Numbered from the stretch's first letter, positions 9,753-19,492 are shown. The stretch: 64,000 nucleotides of DNA from Rosettibacter firmus (GCF_036860695.1 NZ_JAYKGJ010000005.1:88642-152641), one strand, 5' to 3'. Program-made: numbers and translations. Notes: generated from the sequence alone by a model not told the origin.

Positions 9753-10786
9753 ACTCTAAAAAGAGAATTTTAATTATACAAACAGCATTTCTGGGTGATG
9801 CAATTTTAACATTGCCAATGATTCAAAAATTGAAAGAATATTATCCTCAATATTATATCGATGTTTTATGTATACCTTCGACTTCAGAAATTTATAAAAA
9901 CTCTCCTTTTGTTGACGATGTTATTATATATGATAAAAAAAAGAATCAAAAATCTTTGATTGATTTATTTTATTTAATAAAAACCATTCGAAAAAAAGAA
10001 TATTCAAAAGTCTATTCTCCACATCGTTCATTTCGTTCTGCAATTATATCAAAATTTTCTAATGCCAGCGAGACTTTTGGTTTTGATAATGCCTCTTTTA
10101 ATTTTTTATATAAGTATAAAATGCATTATGAAAAAAATAAGCACGAAGTAGAGAGAAATTTAAAATTAATTGGATATGATACATCAAAGAATAACTGGAG
10201 AATTTTACCATCAATAAAATATTCTGAAGAAAGTGAACATAAAATTAATGAGTTATTAAAATTTATAACCAAAAAAATTGTTGCTATTGCACCTGGCTCT
10301 GTCTGGAAAACAAAAATTTATCCAAAAGAATATTATGAAGTAATTGTCAAATATCTTACAGGTCTTAATTATTTTGTTTGCTTAATTGGTAGTAGCGATG
10401 ACAAATTAATCTGTGAATATTTGAATGAAAAATTTCCTGATGATACTTATTCACTAGCAGGTAAATTAACTGTAATCGATACAATAACTCTTCTAAAAAA
10501 ATGTACACTGCTTATTTGTAATGATAGCGCACCTACTCATATGGCAATGGCGGCTAATATTCCAACATTAACAATTTATTGTTCAACAATTCCAGATTTT
10601 GGTTTTTATCCGTATAATTCTAAAAGTGATTTTATTTCATATAATGATTTGAAATGTAAACCATGTGGTATTCACGGATATAATCAATGTCCACTAAAAA
10701 CTTTTGATTGTGGCTATTTACTTACTCCTCAAATGGTTATAAATAGAATAAACCAGTTAATAAATATCGAGAAAAAAAACTCATAA
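9740..10786 (+). CDS. Glycosyltransferase family 9 (heptosyltransferase-like)
   Basis: This is a 348-aa GT-B glycosyltransferase resembling ADP-heptose:LPS heptosyltransferases (WaaF/RfaF). The N-terminus, ILIIQTAFLGDAILTLPMIQ, is the family's first signature. In the C-terminal half the nucleotide-sugar region reads IAPGSVWKTKIYPKEYY and CTLLICNDSAPTHMAMA, with the family's D-SGP/H-like motif as NDSAPTH. A Cys cluster (CKPCGIHGYNQCP) near the end is also seen in many family members. It is likely to add a sugar to the LPS core. The start overlaps the acyltransferase stop. The sugar donor is inferred from the family only. Confidence 0.87.
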   Translation: MEILNSKKRILIIQTAFLGDAILTLPMIQKLKEYYPQYYIDVLCIPSTSEIYKNSPFVDDVIIYDKKKNQKSLIDLFYLIKTIRKKEYSKVYSPHRSFRSAIISKFSNASETFGFDNASFNFLYKYKMHYEKNKHEVERNLKLIGYDTSKNNWRILPSIKYSEESEHKINELLKFITKKIVAIAPGSVWKTKIYPKEYYEVIVKYLTGLNYFVCLIGSSDDKLICEYLNEKFPDDTYSLAGKLTVIDTITLLKKCTLLICNDSAPTHMAMAANIPTLTIYCSTIPDFGFYPYNSKSDFISYNDLKCKPCGIHGYNQCPLKTFDCGYLLTPQMVINRINQLINIEKKNS

Positions 10787-10820
10787 TTTCATATATTTGA
10801 TACAACATCAATAAATAAAA

Positions 10821-11663
10821 ATGAAATTTTTAAACTTAGATAAGCTAAAAAGGATATTTTTTGTAATAACACCAAACCTGCCAGATTCAAGTACAAAAAC
10901 TTATAAGTTCAGTATATTTAGAAGTATTTTGTATATATCGATTTATACTTTGATTTCATGGATGATATTAATCTTTATACTTTCTATTACACCATTAAAA
11001 GATTTCCTTTTTGTTCTTGATAATCAGGAATTAATTGCTCAACGAAAAAAAATAAATGAACTTCAGGAAAAAGTTAAACTACTCACAGGTGAATTAGAAA
11101 GTATCTCTTCTACAAATGAAAAGATAAAATATTCATTAAGACTTGCAACAAGAGATTCTTCTGACACATCAAAAGCAATTTACGATACATTAAAGAAGAA
11201 AATCACAAAAAAGATTAATTTAGGTGGAAATATTTTACTTGCATTTAAGGAATTGTTTAGTAAATTAAAAAATGAAAATTACGAATTGGTTGATTCCATA
11301 GTATTCATAGCACCTGCAATAGGTATTTTAACAAAGGGCTTTGATCCTAAAATTGGCCATTTAGGTGTAGATTATGGACTTAAAATTGGTACGCCAATTT
11401 ATGCTTCTGCAGGTGGTCTGGTTATTTTTGCAGATTATACTATAGATTATGGATACACAATTATAATTCAGCATGACTCTGATTACATTACAATGTATAA
11501 ACATTGCTCAATCCTACTTAAAAGGCCACAAGATTTTGTTAGACAGGGCGAATTAATTGCTCTTAGTGGAAACTCTGGAAGGAAGAGTACAGGTCCACAT
11601 CTTCACTTCGAATTATGGCATAAAGGAAAACCTTTAAATCCGGAAAGGATAATTATAAAGTAA
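10821..11663 (+). CDS. M23 family metallopeptidase (LytM domain) with N-terminal membrane anchor
   Basis: This is a 280-aa protein. A transmembrane segment lies near residues 28-55, followed by a coiled-coil stretch (~70-105, Lys/Glu-rich heptads) and then a C-terminal LytM/M23 domain. The zinc-binding residues are present: HLGVDYG (HxxxD) near residue 180 and HLHFELW (HxH) near residue 259. M23 enzymes cleave peptidoglycan cross-links in the periplasm. It lies 10 bp upstream of a bactofilin gene. This pairing is known from several bacteria, where the bactofilin positions the hydrolase to shape the cell. Its role here in local wall remodelling is inferred from that pairing. Confidence 0.9.
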   Translation: MKFLNLDKLKRIFFVITPNLPDSSTKTYKFSIFRSILYISIYTLISWMILIFILSITPLKDFLFVLDNQELIAQRKKINELQEKVKLLTGELESISSTNEKIKYSLRLATRDSSDTSKAIYDTLKKKITKKINLGGNILLAFKELFSKLKNENYELVDSIVFIAPAIGILTKGFDPKIGHLGVDYGLKIGTPIYASAGGLVIFADYTIDYGYTIIIQHDSDYITMYKHCSILLKRPQDFVRQGELIALSGNSGRKSTGPHLHFELWHKGKPLNPERIIIK

Positions 11664-11673
11664 AGGAGGAACC

Positions 11674-12045
11674 ATGGCTTCTAAAAAAGATTTACATGAA
11701 GAAGAAATAAGTATTATTAGTAGTGGAGTTAAAATTGAAGGCAATCTAACAAGTGAAGGAAATGTAAGAATTGATGGTATTGTTGTTGGAAATTTATCGA
11801 TTAATGGTAATTTAACAATTGGTGATACATCTGAAATTTATGGAGAAATTAAAGCTCGAAATATTACAACAAATGGTAAAGTTGAAGGAAAAATTTATGC
11901 TTCAGAAAAATTAAAATTAGAACCTAAATCTATAATTAAAGGTGATTTAATTACGAAAACATTAATAATCGAAGAAGGGGCAATTTTTGAAGGTCATAGT
12001 TCGATGAATGGAACACAACCTTTAAATCAGAAAGGAAATGATTAA
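11674..12045 (+). CDS. Bactofilin (polymer-forming cytoskeletal protein)
   Basis: This is a 123-aa protein with the single DUF583 beta-helix core (residues ~14-110): repeated short strands with GxxxxxG turns, such as VKIEGNLTSEGNVRIDGIVVGNL and later KLKLEPKSIIKGDLIT. Short polar tails flank the core, as in canonical bactofilins. It polymerises without nucleotide into membrane-associated filaments. The start follows AAAGGAGGAACC, a strong ribosome site. It is directly downstream of the M23 peptidase and overlaps the next gene (atpZ) by 8 bp, so it appears to share a transcript with the ATP synthase genes. Confidence 0.92.
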   Translation: MASKKDLHEEEISIISSGVKIEGNLTSEGNVRIDGIVVGNLSINGNLTIGDTSEIYGEIKARNITTNGKVEGKIYASEKLKLEPKSIIKGDLITKTLIIEEGAIFEGHSSMNGTQPLNQKGND

Positions 12046-12274
12046 TTTTGAAAAATATCCCAATAAAATTGCAGAAACTTATAGAAACCTTGGTCCTTAT
12101 TTAGGATTAGGCACTCAATTAGCTGCTACAATAATATTAATGTTTTTTATTGGAAGATGGCTTGATAATATTTTTAATACCAGTCCAATTCTAATGTTAA
12201 TATTTTCTTTTTTAGGTTGCTTTGCGGCAGTATATAATTTTATTAAGACAGTTCTAAAATTAAATAAAAAATAG
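12038..12274 (+). CDS. atpZ: AtpZ/AtpI family protein
   Basis: This is a 78-aa protein with two transmembrane helices (residues ~24-45 and ~50-70) and the short LGLGTQLAATIILMFFIGRWLD motif of AtpZ-like proteins at the head of F-type ATPase operons. AtpZ/AtpI proteins help c-ring assembly or supply Mg2+; the precise role is debated. It overlaps the bactofilin stop and is followed 1 bp later by another small membrane protein, then atpB. The position at the head of the atp cluster supports the call. Confidence 0.82.
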   Translation: MINFEKYPNKIAETYRNLGPYLGLGTQLAATIILMFFIGRWLDNIFNTSPILMLIFSFLGCFAAVYNFIKTVLKLNKK

Positions 12275-12275
12275 T

Positions 12276-12677
12276 TTGGCAAAAAAAATAAAAATATCTG
12301 CTGCATTTATTACTTTTTTATTCTTTTTGCTTCTATATTTATATTACTCAAATATCATAACAGAATTGCAATTCAGATCTATTCTTTTTGCAATGATAAT
12401 TGCTGTCATCAATTATATTTTATTTTTAATATTATTTAAAATTTCAATTAGAGATAACTCAAGCTTTTTTTTAATTAATCTTGGAGGAATGGTAATCAGG
12501 ATAATTATCATGCTTGTTTTGATTTTTATAGTAGTAAAATTCTTGAAAGTTGATGAATATAGATTTATATTTGCTTTTTTTATAATGTATTTTTTGTTAT
12601 TAATTAATGAATTGTATATAGTAATAAGCACTTTATCAAGGAAATCTTACGGTAAACATAAAGATGTTATCCGATAG
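12276..12677 (+). CDS. Small four-helix membrane protein, ATP synthase subunit I-like
   Basis: This is a 133-aa, very hydrophobic protein with four predicted transmembrane helices (~10-27, ~35-55, ~65-88, ~95-115). It starts at a TTG directly after the atpZ stop; no better start is visible and no clear Shine-Dalgarno is present, so translation may be coupled. Its place between atpZ and atpB, with a 14-bp overlap into atpB, and its topology fit the AtpI (F0 subunit I) family. Sequence identity is weak, so the name is positional inference. Confidence 0.6.
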   Translation: MAKKIKISAAFITFLFFLLLYLYYSNIITELQFRSILFAMIIAVINYILFLILFKISIRDNSSFFLINLGGMVIRIIIMLVLIFIVVKFLKVDEYRFIFAFFIMYFLLLINELYIVISTLSRKSYGKHKDVIR

Positions 12678-13503
12678 CACAACTGTAGTTGATACTTTGC
12701 AAACCTCGCATACTGGTAGCCAGGATACTGGCTGGATAATGCATCATATTCTTGATTCAAAAGAATTAGATTTAACACCATTTGGTATAATTCATCTTCC
12801 GGAAATTCATTTATTTGGGTTTGATATTTCAATTACCAAGCACGTTGTTTTTATGTGGATTGCTGCTCTAATTTTGATAATTACTTTTATCAAAGTATCA
12901 AACTCTTATAAAAAATCTTTGGTCCCAAAGGGAATTACAAATTTGGTAGAAGTATTAATCATTTTCGTGCGAGACGAAATTGCTAAACCTACAATAGGTT
13001 CAGGTTACGATAAATTCTTACCATATTTACTAACAGTTTTCTTTTTCATTTTAACCTGCAACTTTTTAGGATTATTACCTTATGCAGCTACATCCACAAG
13101 TAATATTGCAGTAACTGCAACACTGGCAGGGATATCATTTTTAGTAATCCAGATTGGCGGTATAATGAAAAATGGATTGATAGGTTACTTCAAAGGTTTA
13201 ATTCCACATGGAATACCATGGTGGCTTACCCCCATTATGTTTTTGGTTGAAATACTTGGTTTGTTTACTAAACCATTTGCTCTGGCTATCCGTCTTTTTG
13301 CTAATATGACTGCAGGTCATATTGTGATTTTAGCATTATTAGGTTTGATTTTTATTTTAAGAACTTATTTTGTAGTTCCTGTTTCAATAGCATTTGCTTT
13401 GTTTATTTATTTACTCGAAGTTTTAGTAGCTTTAATTCAAGCATATATATTTACAATGCTATCTTCTTTGTTTATTGGGATGGCATATCATCAAGAACAT
13501 TAA
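12664..13503 (+). CDS. atpB: F0F1 ATP synthase subunit a
   Basis: This is a 279-aa integral membrane protein forming the proton half-channels against the c-ring. The hallmark helix with the essential arginine is present: KPFALAIRLFANMTAGH, with the Arg at residue 210. The C-terminal helices (LLEVLVALIQAYIFTMLSSLFIG) are also typical, with the conserved Gln in VALIQAY. The N-terminus carries ~50 extra polar residues. It overlaps the subunit I-like gene and is followed by atpE after 19 bp. Confidence 0.97.
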   Translation: MLSDSTTVVDTLQTSHTGSQDTGWIMHHILDSKELDLTPFGIIHLPEIHLFGFDISITKHVVFMWIAALILIITFIKVSNSYKKSLVPKGITNLVEVLIIFVRDEIAKPTIGSGYDKFLPYLLTVFFFILTCNFLGLLPYAATSTSNIAVTATLAGISFLVIQIGGIMKNGLIGYFKGLIPHGIPWWLTPIMFLVEILGLFTKPFALAIRLFANMTAGHIVILALLGLIFILRTYFVVPVSIAFALFIYLLEVLVALIQAYIFTMLSSLFIGMAYHQEH

Positions 13504-13522
13504 AATAAAAAGGAGGATATCA

Positions 13523-13741
13523 ATGGAATTTGTTTATTTAGCAGCTGGTATTGGTGCAGCACTTACTGTTATTGGCGGTGCATTTGGAATTGGTAAATTA
13601 GCTAGTGCAGCTATGGAAGCAAGTGGCCGTCAACCAGAAGCTGCAGGAGAAATTAGAACCTCAATGATTATAGCTGCTGCTTTAATTGAAGGTATTTCTT
13701 TGTTCGCTCTGGTTATTTGTATTCTTTTAGCATTGAAATAA
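13523..13741 (+). CDS. atpE: F0F1 ATP synthase subunit c
   Basis: This is a 72-aa two-helix proteolipid. The start at 13523 follows a near-perfect AGGAGG and gives the normal length; an in-frame upstream ATG at 13475 would overlap atpB and add 16 atypical residues. The polar loop is GRQPEA and the ion-binding carboxylate is Glu56 in ALIEGISLF. The first helix has no glutamine at the position used in Na+-binding c-rings, and the residue after Glu is Gly rather than Ser. Proton coupling is therefore more likely than sodium coupling, though this is inferred from motif comparison only. Confidence 0.96.
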   Translation: MEFVYLAAGIGAALTVIGGAFGIGKLASAAMEASGRQPEAAGEIRTSMIIAAALIEGISLFALVICILLALK

Positions 13742-13779
13742 TGAGTTAATTATTCTCTTTCAAAATAGGGAGTAGATTT

Positions 13780-14325
13780 ATGAATTTCGGCAATTTGCTT
13801 TTTGTTATTTTACTTAGTAGTGGTGAATCATCAGGGAGTCCACTTGATGTTAATCCTGGATTGATATTATGGACTATAGTTACTGTGTTTTTTCTGATAC
13901 TGATTCTATCGAAATTGGCATGGAAACCAATATTAAAATCCCTTAATGAAAGAGAAAATTTAATTAGAGAATCACTTGAAAAAGCTGAAAATGCTAGAAA
14001 AGAAGCAGAAAGATTAATTGCAGAAAATAAAGCTAATCTTCAAAAAGCAGAAGCAGAAGCACAGAAAATTATTGATCAGGGAAGAGAATATGCAGAAAAA
14101 TTAAAATCGCAAATTCTCGAAGAAAGTAAAAATCAGGCTAAGAAAATGATTGCAGATGCTCAGAAAGAAATAGAAAGAAAAAATGCCGAAGCATTCCAGA
14201 AATTAAAAGAGCAAATTGCTGATATTGCAATTAGTGCTTCCGAAAAAATATTGAGAGAAAATCTTGATAAAGAAAAGCAATTGAAAATAGTTTCAAGATA
14301 TTTAGAAGATCTTTCTAAAAATTAA
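13780..14325 (+). CDS. atpF: F0F1 ATP synthase subunit b
   Basis: This is a 181-aa protein with an N-terminal membrane helix (residues ~28-46, LILWTIVTVFFLILILSKLAW) followed by a long, highly charged coiled coil rich in Ala/Glu/Lys, the peripheral stalk. It starts after GGGAG. The stop lies 2 bp before atpH. Only one b-type subunit is seen, so the stalk is probably a homodimer. Confidence 0.96.
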   Translation: MNFGNLLFVILLSSGESSGSPLDVNPGLILWTIVTVFFLILILSKLAWKPILKSLNERENLIRESLEKAENARKEAERLIAENKANLQKAEAEAQKIIDQGREYAEKLKSQILEESKNQAKKMIADAQKEIERKNAEAFQKLKEQIADIAISASEKILRENLDKEKQLKIVSRYLEDLSKN

Positions 14326-14327
14326 TT

Positions 14328-14882
14328 ATGAGTGTTTTTAGAATATCATATCGTTACGCTAATTCATTATTTCAACTTGCTGAAGAAAAAAATATTTTAG
14401 ATACTTTGGCTGAAGATGCAGAGTTGATTTATTCAACATTGTATAATTCGAAAGAATTACGTTCTTTACTCAAAAATCCTGTTCTTAAAACCGATAAGAA
14501 AAAAGAAATTTTATTTGCTGTATTTAATAATATTAGTTCTGCAATGAAGGACTTTTTAAACTTCATTGTTGATAAGAACAGAGAAGATATATTGATGGAA
14601 ATTATGAATGAATTCTTGAACCTTATCGATAATAAAAAAGGAATTTTAAGAGCAGAAGTTGTTTCTTCAGTTGAATTAGATGATAATCTAAAAAATGAAA
14701 TAATTTCTAAATTAGAAAAAAGAGAAAATAAAAAAGTTGTTGCTAAATTTAGTGTCAATCCAGATATAGTAGGTGGTTATATTATAAAATTTCGCGATAC
14801 AATAATTGATGCTTCCCTTATTCATCAATTAGAAAGATTAAGAATAAAGTTTTCTGAAGATATAAGTATTACGAACAATTAG
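14328..14882 (+). CDS. atpH: F0F1 ATP synthase subunit delta
   Basis: This is a 184-aa OSCP/delta subunit linking the b stalk to F1. The N-terminus ([16 protein letters not shown]) and the C-terminal family segment ([29 protein letters not shown]) are clear. It is tightly packed: 2 bp after atpF and 1 bp before atpA. Confidence 0.95.
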   Translation: MSVFRISYRYANSLFQLAEEKNILDTLAEDAELIYSTLYNSKELRSLLKNPVLKTDKKKEILFAVFNNISSAMKDFLNFIVDKNREDILMEIMNEFLNLIDNKKGILRAEVVSSVELDDNLKNEIISKLEKRENKKVVAKFSVNPDIVGGYIIKFRDTIIDASLIHQLERLRIKFSEDISITNN

Positions 14883-14883
14883 G

Positions 14884-16440
14884 ATGAAAAAAATGATAGA
14901 AATTAGACCTGACGAAGTTTCTGCAATATTAAGAAAACAGCTTGCTGGTTTTGATAACGAAGTGGATGTTTATGATGTTGGTACAGTATTACAGGTTGGT
15001 GATGGAATTGCTCGTGTATATGGTTTAACGAAAGTAATGGCTAGCGAGCTTGTAGAGTTTCCTAATGGTGTAATGGGAATGGTTCTTAACCTGGAAGAAG
15101 ATAACGTAGGTTGCGTGTTGTTTGGTGAAAGTACTTTGATTAAAGAAGGTGATATTGTAAAAAGAACAAAACGAGTTGCATCTTTCCCTGTAGGAGAAGG
15201 ATTGCTGGGAAGAGTTGTAGATCCACTCGGTCAACCGCTGGATGGAAAAGGGAATATACAATTTGAAAAGTACTCTCCTATTGAAAGAAAAGCACTTGGT
15301 GTTATTCAACGTCAACCTGTTAAAGAACCACTGCAAACTGGTATTACAGCAATTGATGCAATGATTCCTATAGGAAGAGGACAGAGAGAATTAATAATTG
15401 GAGATAGACAAACAGGTAAGACTGCAATTGCAATAGATACAATTATTAATCAAAAATATACACATACAGAAGAAGCTAAAAAATATGGAATTAAACCTGT
15501 ATATTGTATTTATGTTGCAATAGGCCAAAAGAATTCAACAGTTGCTCAGGTTGTTGCTAAGCTCGAAGAATATGGAGCCATGGAATATACAACAGTTATC
15601 TCTGCTCCTGCTTCTTCCCCAGCTCCACTTCAATACATTGCACCTTATGCTGGAGCAACATTAGGTGAATATTTTAGAGATAATGGAAAACATGCTCTTG
15701 TAGTTTATGATGATTTATCAAAGCAGGCAGCTGCATATCGCGAATTATCATTACTTTTGAGAAGACCACCAGGAAGAGAGGCATATCCTGGCGATGTTTT
15801 CTATTTGCACTCACGCTTGCTGGAACGTGCATCAAAATTGAGTGACGAAGAAGGCGGCGGAAGTTTAACTGCACTTCCTATTATAGAAACACAGCAGGGA
15901 GATGTTTCAGCTTATATTCCAACAAATGTTATTTCTATTACAGATGGTCAAATTTATCTTGAACCGAACTTATTTAATGCAGGCGTTCGTCCCGCTATTA
16001 ATGTTGGTATATCTGTTTCTCGTGTAGGAGGCAATGCACAAATTAAAGCAATGAAGAAAGTTGCTGGTTCATTAAAATTAGATTTAGCTCAATACCGAGA
16101 ACTTGAAGCTTTTGCCAAATTTGGTTCTGATCTTGATAAAGCAACTCAAAGAACTCTTGCCAAAGGAGCTCGACTTGTTGAATTGTTAAAACAGGGACAG
16201 TATTCACCAATTCCTGTTGAGAAACAAATTGTTAGTGTTTTTATTGGTACAAATGATTATCTCGAAACAATTGATATTAAAGATGTTAAGAGATTTGAAA
16301 AAGAATTTCATGAATATGTTGAATTAAAATATCCTGAAATTTATGAAAATATAAGATCGACAAAAGAATTACGTGATGATACAATTCAACTTCTTAAAAA
16401 AGCTGCTAGTGAATTTTTAGAAAAGTTTAAGAAAAGTTAA
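14884..16440 (+). CDS. atpA: F0F1 ATP synthase subunit alpha
   Basis: This is a 518-aa protein. The N-terminal crown is followed by the nucleotide-binding domain with Walker A GDRQTGKT at residues 173-180, then [15 protein letters not shown] and the ATPase alpha/beta signature in the [10 protein letters not shown] region. Two in-frame ATGs are possible (14884 and 14893); AGGA sits closer to the ideal distance from the second. Length is normal. It is followed by atpG after 8 bp. No beta or epsilon gene follows in the window, so those subunits must be encoded elsewhere. Confidence 0.97.
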   Translation: MKKMIEIRPDEVSAILRKQLAGFDNEVDVYDVGTVLQVGDGIARVYGLTKVMASELVEFPNGVMGMVLNLEEDNVGCVLFGESTLIKEGDIVKRTKRVASFPVGEGLLGRVVDPLGQPLDGKGNIQFEKYSPIERKALGVIQRQPVKEPLQTGITAIDAMIPIGRGQRELIIGDRQTGKTAIAIDTIINQKYTHTEEAKKYGIKPVYCIYVAIGQKNSTVAQVVAKLEEYGAMEYTTVISAPASSPAPLQYIAPYAGATLGEYFRDNGKHALVVYDDLSKQAAAYRELSLLLRRPPGREAYPGDVFYLHSRLLERASKLSDEEGGGSLTALPIIETQQGDVSAYIPTNVISITDGQIYLEPNLFNAGVRPAINVGISVSRVGGNAQIKAMKKVAGSLKLDLAQYRELEAFAKFGSDLDKATQRTLAKGARLVELLKQGQYSPIPVEKQIVSVFIGTNDYLETIDIKDVKRFEKEFHEYVELKYPEIYENIRSTKELRDDTIQLLKKAASEFLEKFKKS

Positions 16441-16448
16441 TAAAATTA

Positions 16449-17333
16449 ATGGCAACCTTAAGAGATATTAAAAGAAGAATCGTTGGTGTTAAAAGCACTC
16501 AGAAAATTACTAAAGCCATGAAAATGGTGGCTGCAGCAAGATTGCGTCGTGCACAGGATAATATTATAAATGCAAGACCCTATTCTCGAAAAATTGCCGA
16601 AGTTTTATCTCATTTGCTAAATGTTGAAAAGAATATTAATAACCCTTTAATTAAAGAACGAGAGATTAATAATGTAATAATTGTTGTTGTTACGTCAGAT
16701 AGAGGTCTATGTGGTAGTTTTAATGTAAATGTTATAAGACAGGTAGAAGAATTAATTCAAAAAGACTATAAAGAATTATATGATAATGGAAAAATTTTTC
16801 TTTATTGTGTTGGTAAGAAAGGTTATGACTACTTCTCAAGAAAAAAATATATTATAACTGGAACCCACCAGGGAATCTTCTCCCACTTAAAATTTGAATT
16901 CGCTTCCGGTATAGTCAAAGAGTTAATGCATAAATTTTTAAATGGAAAAGTTGATAAAGTTTTGCTGGTTTACAATGAATTTCGTTCAATTATACAACAG
17001 AAAACTGTAGTAGAGCAATTTTTACCAATTAAATCTTTTGCTAAAGAAGATTATGATGAAAGAATAGTGCCTGAATTTATATATGAACCTAATAAAACTG
17101 AGATTATTAATTTTCTATTACCAAAACATCTGAATGCTCAAATGTGGAAAGTTTTACTTGAATCTTATGCTGCTGAACTTGGTGCTAGAATGACTGCAAT
17201 GGATATGGCAACAGAAAATGCAAAAGAACTTATTCGCATACTACAGTTAAATTATAATAAAGTAAGACAGGCTACCATTACCAAAGAAATAATTGAAATT
17301 GTAACCGGAGCGAATGCACTGAAAGAAAGCTAA
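16449..17333 (+). CDS. atpG: F0F1 ATP synthase subunit gamma
   Basis: This is a 294-aa central rotor shaft. The N-terminal coiled-coil half begins with DIKRRIVGVKSTQKITKAMKMVAA, and the C-terminal partner helix contains AELGARMTAMDMATENA, the family signature. The Rossmann-like middle holds VTSDRGLCGSFN. It is the last gene of the atp cluster; 52 bp separate it from ffh, with no obvious terminator, so read-through is possible. Confidence 0.96.
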   Translation: MATLRDIKRRIVGVKSTQKITKAMKMVAAARLRRAQDNIINARPYSRKIAEVLSHLLNVEKNINNPLIKEREINNVIIVVVTSDRGLCGSFNVNVIRQVEELIQKDYKELYDNGKIFLYCVGKKGYDYFSRKKYIITGTHQGIFSHLKFEFASGIVKELMHKFLNGKVDKVLLVYNEFRSIIQQKTVVEQFLPIKSFAKEDYDERIVPEFIYEPNKTEIINFLLPKHLNAQMWKVLLESYAAELGARMTAMDMATENAKELIRILQLNYNKVRQATITKEIIEIVTGANALKES

Positions 17334-17385
17334 TCTATAGATTTTTGAAATGAATTTCCTTTTTATTATCTTTTCATAGGATATT

Positions 17386-18720
17386 ATGCTTGAAGATTTA
17401 ACAGAGAAATTAGAAAGAACTCTAAAAAAAATTACAGGTCAGGGTAAACTAACCGAAGAAAATATTTCTGATACCCTGCGAGAGATAAGGCGTGTTCTTT
17501 TAGATGCTGACGTTAATTATAAAGTAGCTAAACAATTTATTGAAGATGTAAAAGCTAAAGCTCTGGGAAAAGAAGTATTACTTTCTGTAACTCCTGGACA
17601 GCTTATAACTAAAATAATTTATGATGAATTAACAAAGCTACTTGGCGGAAGTGGTGCTGAACTTAAACTAAATCCTTCTGGCATAACAGTAATAATGTTA
17701 ATCGGATTACAGGGATGTGGAAAAACAACTTTCAGTGCTAAATTAGCCAAGTACTTAAAAGAGCGAAAAAGAAATGTTCTTTTAGTAGCTGCAGATGTTT
17801 ATCGGCCTGCTGCAATTAATCAATTGAAAGTTTTAGGTTCTCAAATAAACGTACCTGTTTTTTCAATTGATGATAGCACAGATCCGATAAAGATAGCCTG
17901 CGAATCACTGAACTATGCTAAAATAAATAAACTTGATACAATAATTATTGATACTGCTGGAAGACTTCATGTTGATGACGAAATGATGGAAGAAGCCGCT
18001 GCAATTAAAGCAAAAGTGAACCCAACGGAAACATTATTTGTTGTTGATTCAATGACAGGGCAGGATGCTGTTAACTCGGCTAAAGCATTTCATGAAAAAG
18101 TAGATTTCGATGGTATCGTTGTTACAAAACTCGATGGTGATGCAAAAGGTGGATGTGTACTTTCAATTAAAGCAGTAGTTGACAGACCGATTAAATTTAT
18201 AAGCGTTGGTGAAAAACTTGATTCGATTGAAATTTTTTATCCTGATAGATTGGCTTCCAGAATTCTGGGTAAAGGTGATATTGTTACATTGGTTGAAAAA
18301 GCTCAACAGCAGGTAGATGAAAAAGAAGCAGAAGAACTGGAAAAAAAATTATTAGCCAATAAATTTGACTTTGAAGATTTCTTAAAGCAGATTAAAATGA
18401 TAAAAAAAATGGGTTCTTTAAAATCACTTTTATCTTTAATACCGGGTGTGGGTTCTGCTCTTAAAAATGCAGATATAGACGACAAACAATTGGTAAAAGT
18501 AGAAGCCATAATTCAATCTATGACAAAAGAAGAAAGAAGAAATCCTAAAATATTAAATGGTAGCAGGAGAAAAAGAATTGCTCGAGGTAGCGGGAATTCA
18601 ATTCAGGATGTAAATAGATTAATAAAACAATTTAATCAAATGCAACAAATGATAAAAATGTTAAATTCAAAATCGGGTAAAGCTGGAATAATGAATCTGA
18701 AAAATTTTAAAATGAATTAA
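17386..18720 (+). CDS. ffh: Signal recognition particle protein Ffh
   Basis: This is a 444-aa SRP54 GTPase. The N domain (LEDLTEKLERTLKKI) is followed by the G domain with P-loop GLQGCGKTT starting at residue 107, DTAGRL (G3) near 192 and TKLDGDAKGG (G4) near 246, and then a methionine-rich M domain (FNQMQQMIKML) that binds 4.5S RNA and signal sequences. It targets nascent membrane proteins to SecYEG. It is followed by rpsP, a common bacterial arrangement (ffh-rpsP-rimM-trmD-rplS). Confidence 0.97.
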   Translation: MLEDLTEKLERTLKKITGQGKLTEENISDTLREIRRVLLDADVNYKVAKQFIEDVKAKALGKEVLLSVTPGQLITKIIYDELTKLLGGSGAELKLNPSGITVIMLIGLQGCGKTTFSAKLAKYLKERKRNVLLVAADVYRPAAINQLKVLGSQINVPVFSIDDSTDPIKIACESLNYAKINKLDTIIIDTAGRLHVDDEMMEEAAAIKAKVNPTETLFVVDSMTGQDAVNSAKAFHEKVDFDGIVVTKLDGDAKGGCVLSIKAVVDRPIKFISVGEKLDSIEIFYPDRLASRILGKGDIVTLVEKAQQQVDEKEAEELEKKLLANKFDFEDFLKQIKMIKKMGSLKSLLSLIPGVGSALKNADIDDKQLVKVEAIIQSMTKEERRNPKILNGSRRKRIARGSGNSIQDVNRLIKQFNQMQQMIKMLNSKSGKAGIMNLKNFKMN

Positions 18721-18753
18721 TATTTTAAAAACTATAAAGGAGGAATAAATAAA

Positions 18754-19182
18754 TTGGCAGTTAAGTTAAGACTGAAAAGAATGGGAAAGAAAAAACAGCC
18801 TGTATACAAAGTAGTAGCTGCAGATGCTCGTTCGCCAAGAGATGGTAAGTTTATTGAAGCAATTGGATTATATAATCCTAAAACAGAACCAGCTACTATC
18901 GAAATAAAAGAAGATAGAGCATTATACTGGTTAGGTGTTGGAGCTCAACCAACACAAACCGTAAGAAGTTTACTTTCTCAAAAAGGAATTTTATTGAAAA
19001 GAGATTTAATGAAACGCGGACTTTCTGAAGAACAGATAGCTATTAGAATGGAAGAATGGAAAAAGTTAAAAGAAGCACAAATTGCTGAAAAATTAAAGAA
19101 AGCAGAAAAAACAAAGTCAAAAAAACAATCTGAAAAAGCAGAAGATAAGTCAACAGAAGAAAACAGTGCAGCGGAAGTATAG
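18754..19182 (+). CDS. rpsP: 30S ribosomal protein S16
   Basis: This is a 142-aa protein starting at TTG; AAAGGAGG 11 bp upstream supports this start, and the protein then begins [20 protein letters not shown], the family N-terminus. Residues ~1-85 are the S16 core. The remaining ~55 residues are a Lys/Glu-rich low-complexity tail ([18 protein letters not shown]), longer than in E. coli but usual in Bacteroidota. It is part of the 30S assembly core. Confidence 0.96.
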   Translation: MAVKLRLKRMGKKKQPVYKVVAADARSPRDGKFIEAIGLYNPKTEPATIEIKEDRALYWLGVGAQPTQTVRSLLSQKGILLKRDLMKRGLSEEQIAIRMEEWKKLKEAQIAEKLKKAEKTKSKKQSEKAEDKSTEENSAAEV

Positions 19183-19233
19183 GGTACTGCTTCCGAAGAA
19201 GCTAATTATAGCAAAGCATTAAATAGGTACCCT
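19181..19233 (+). other. Possible structured spacer between rpsP and khpA
   Basis: AGGGTAC (19181-19187) can pair with GTACCCT (19227-19233), enclosing a smaller hairpin GCTA-ATTA-TAGC (19201-19212). The fold is modest and no U-run follows, so it is not a classical terminator. It could tune expression between rpsP and the downstream genes; a chance fold is also possible. Confidence 0.25.
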
Positions 19234-19258
19234 TAGTCATTTAATTATAGGTATTCTC

Positions 19259-19492
19259 ATGAAGGAATTTATTGAATTTATTGCAAAACACCTTGTTGAT
19301 AATCCGGGGAATGTTTCAATTGAGGAAGCAAAACCCGATGAAAAAACAATCGAACTTACACTTAAAGTAGGTGCGGAAGATGTTGGTAAAGTTATTGGAA
19401 AACAAGGTAAAACAGCTCAAGCAATGAGAACTCTTCTTACTGCTATTGCAGCTAAAGAAGGGAAAAGAGCTATACTAAAAATTCTGGATTGA
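19259..19492 (+). CDS. khpA: KH domain RNA-binding protein KhpA
   Basis: This is a 77-aa single type II KH domain protein. The nucleic-acid-binding GxxG loop is in VIGKQGKTAQAMRTLL. KhpA proteins bind RNA, often with KhpB, and are regularly encoded between rpsP and rimM, as here. The length matches the family (75-80 aa). Confidence 0.94.
   Translation: MKEFIEFIAKHLVDNPGNVSIEEAKPDEKTIELTLKVGAEDVGKVIGKQGKTAQAMRTLLTAIAAKEGKRAILKILD

Noticed and set aside
13475..13522. Upstream ATG at 13475 as atpE start
   Set aside because: It would add 16 basic residues to a proteolipid and overlap atpB; the ATG at 13523 has AGGAGG and gives the usual length.
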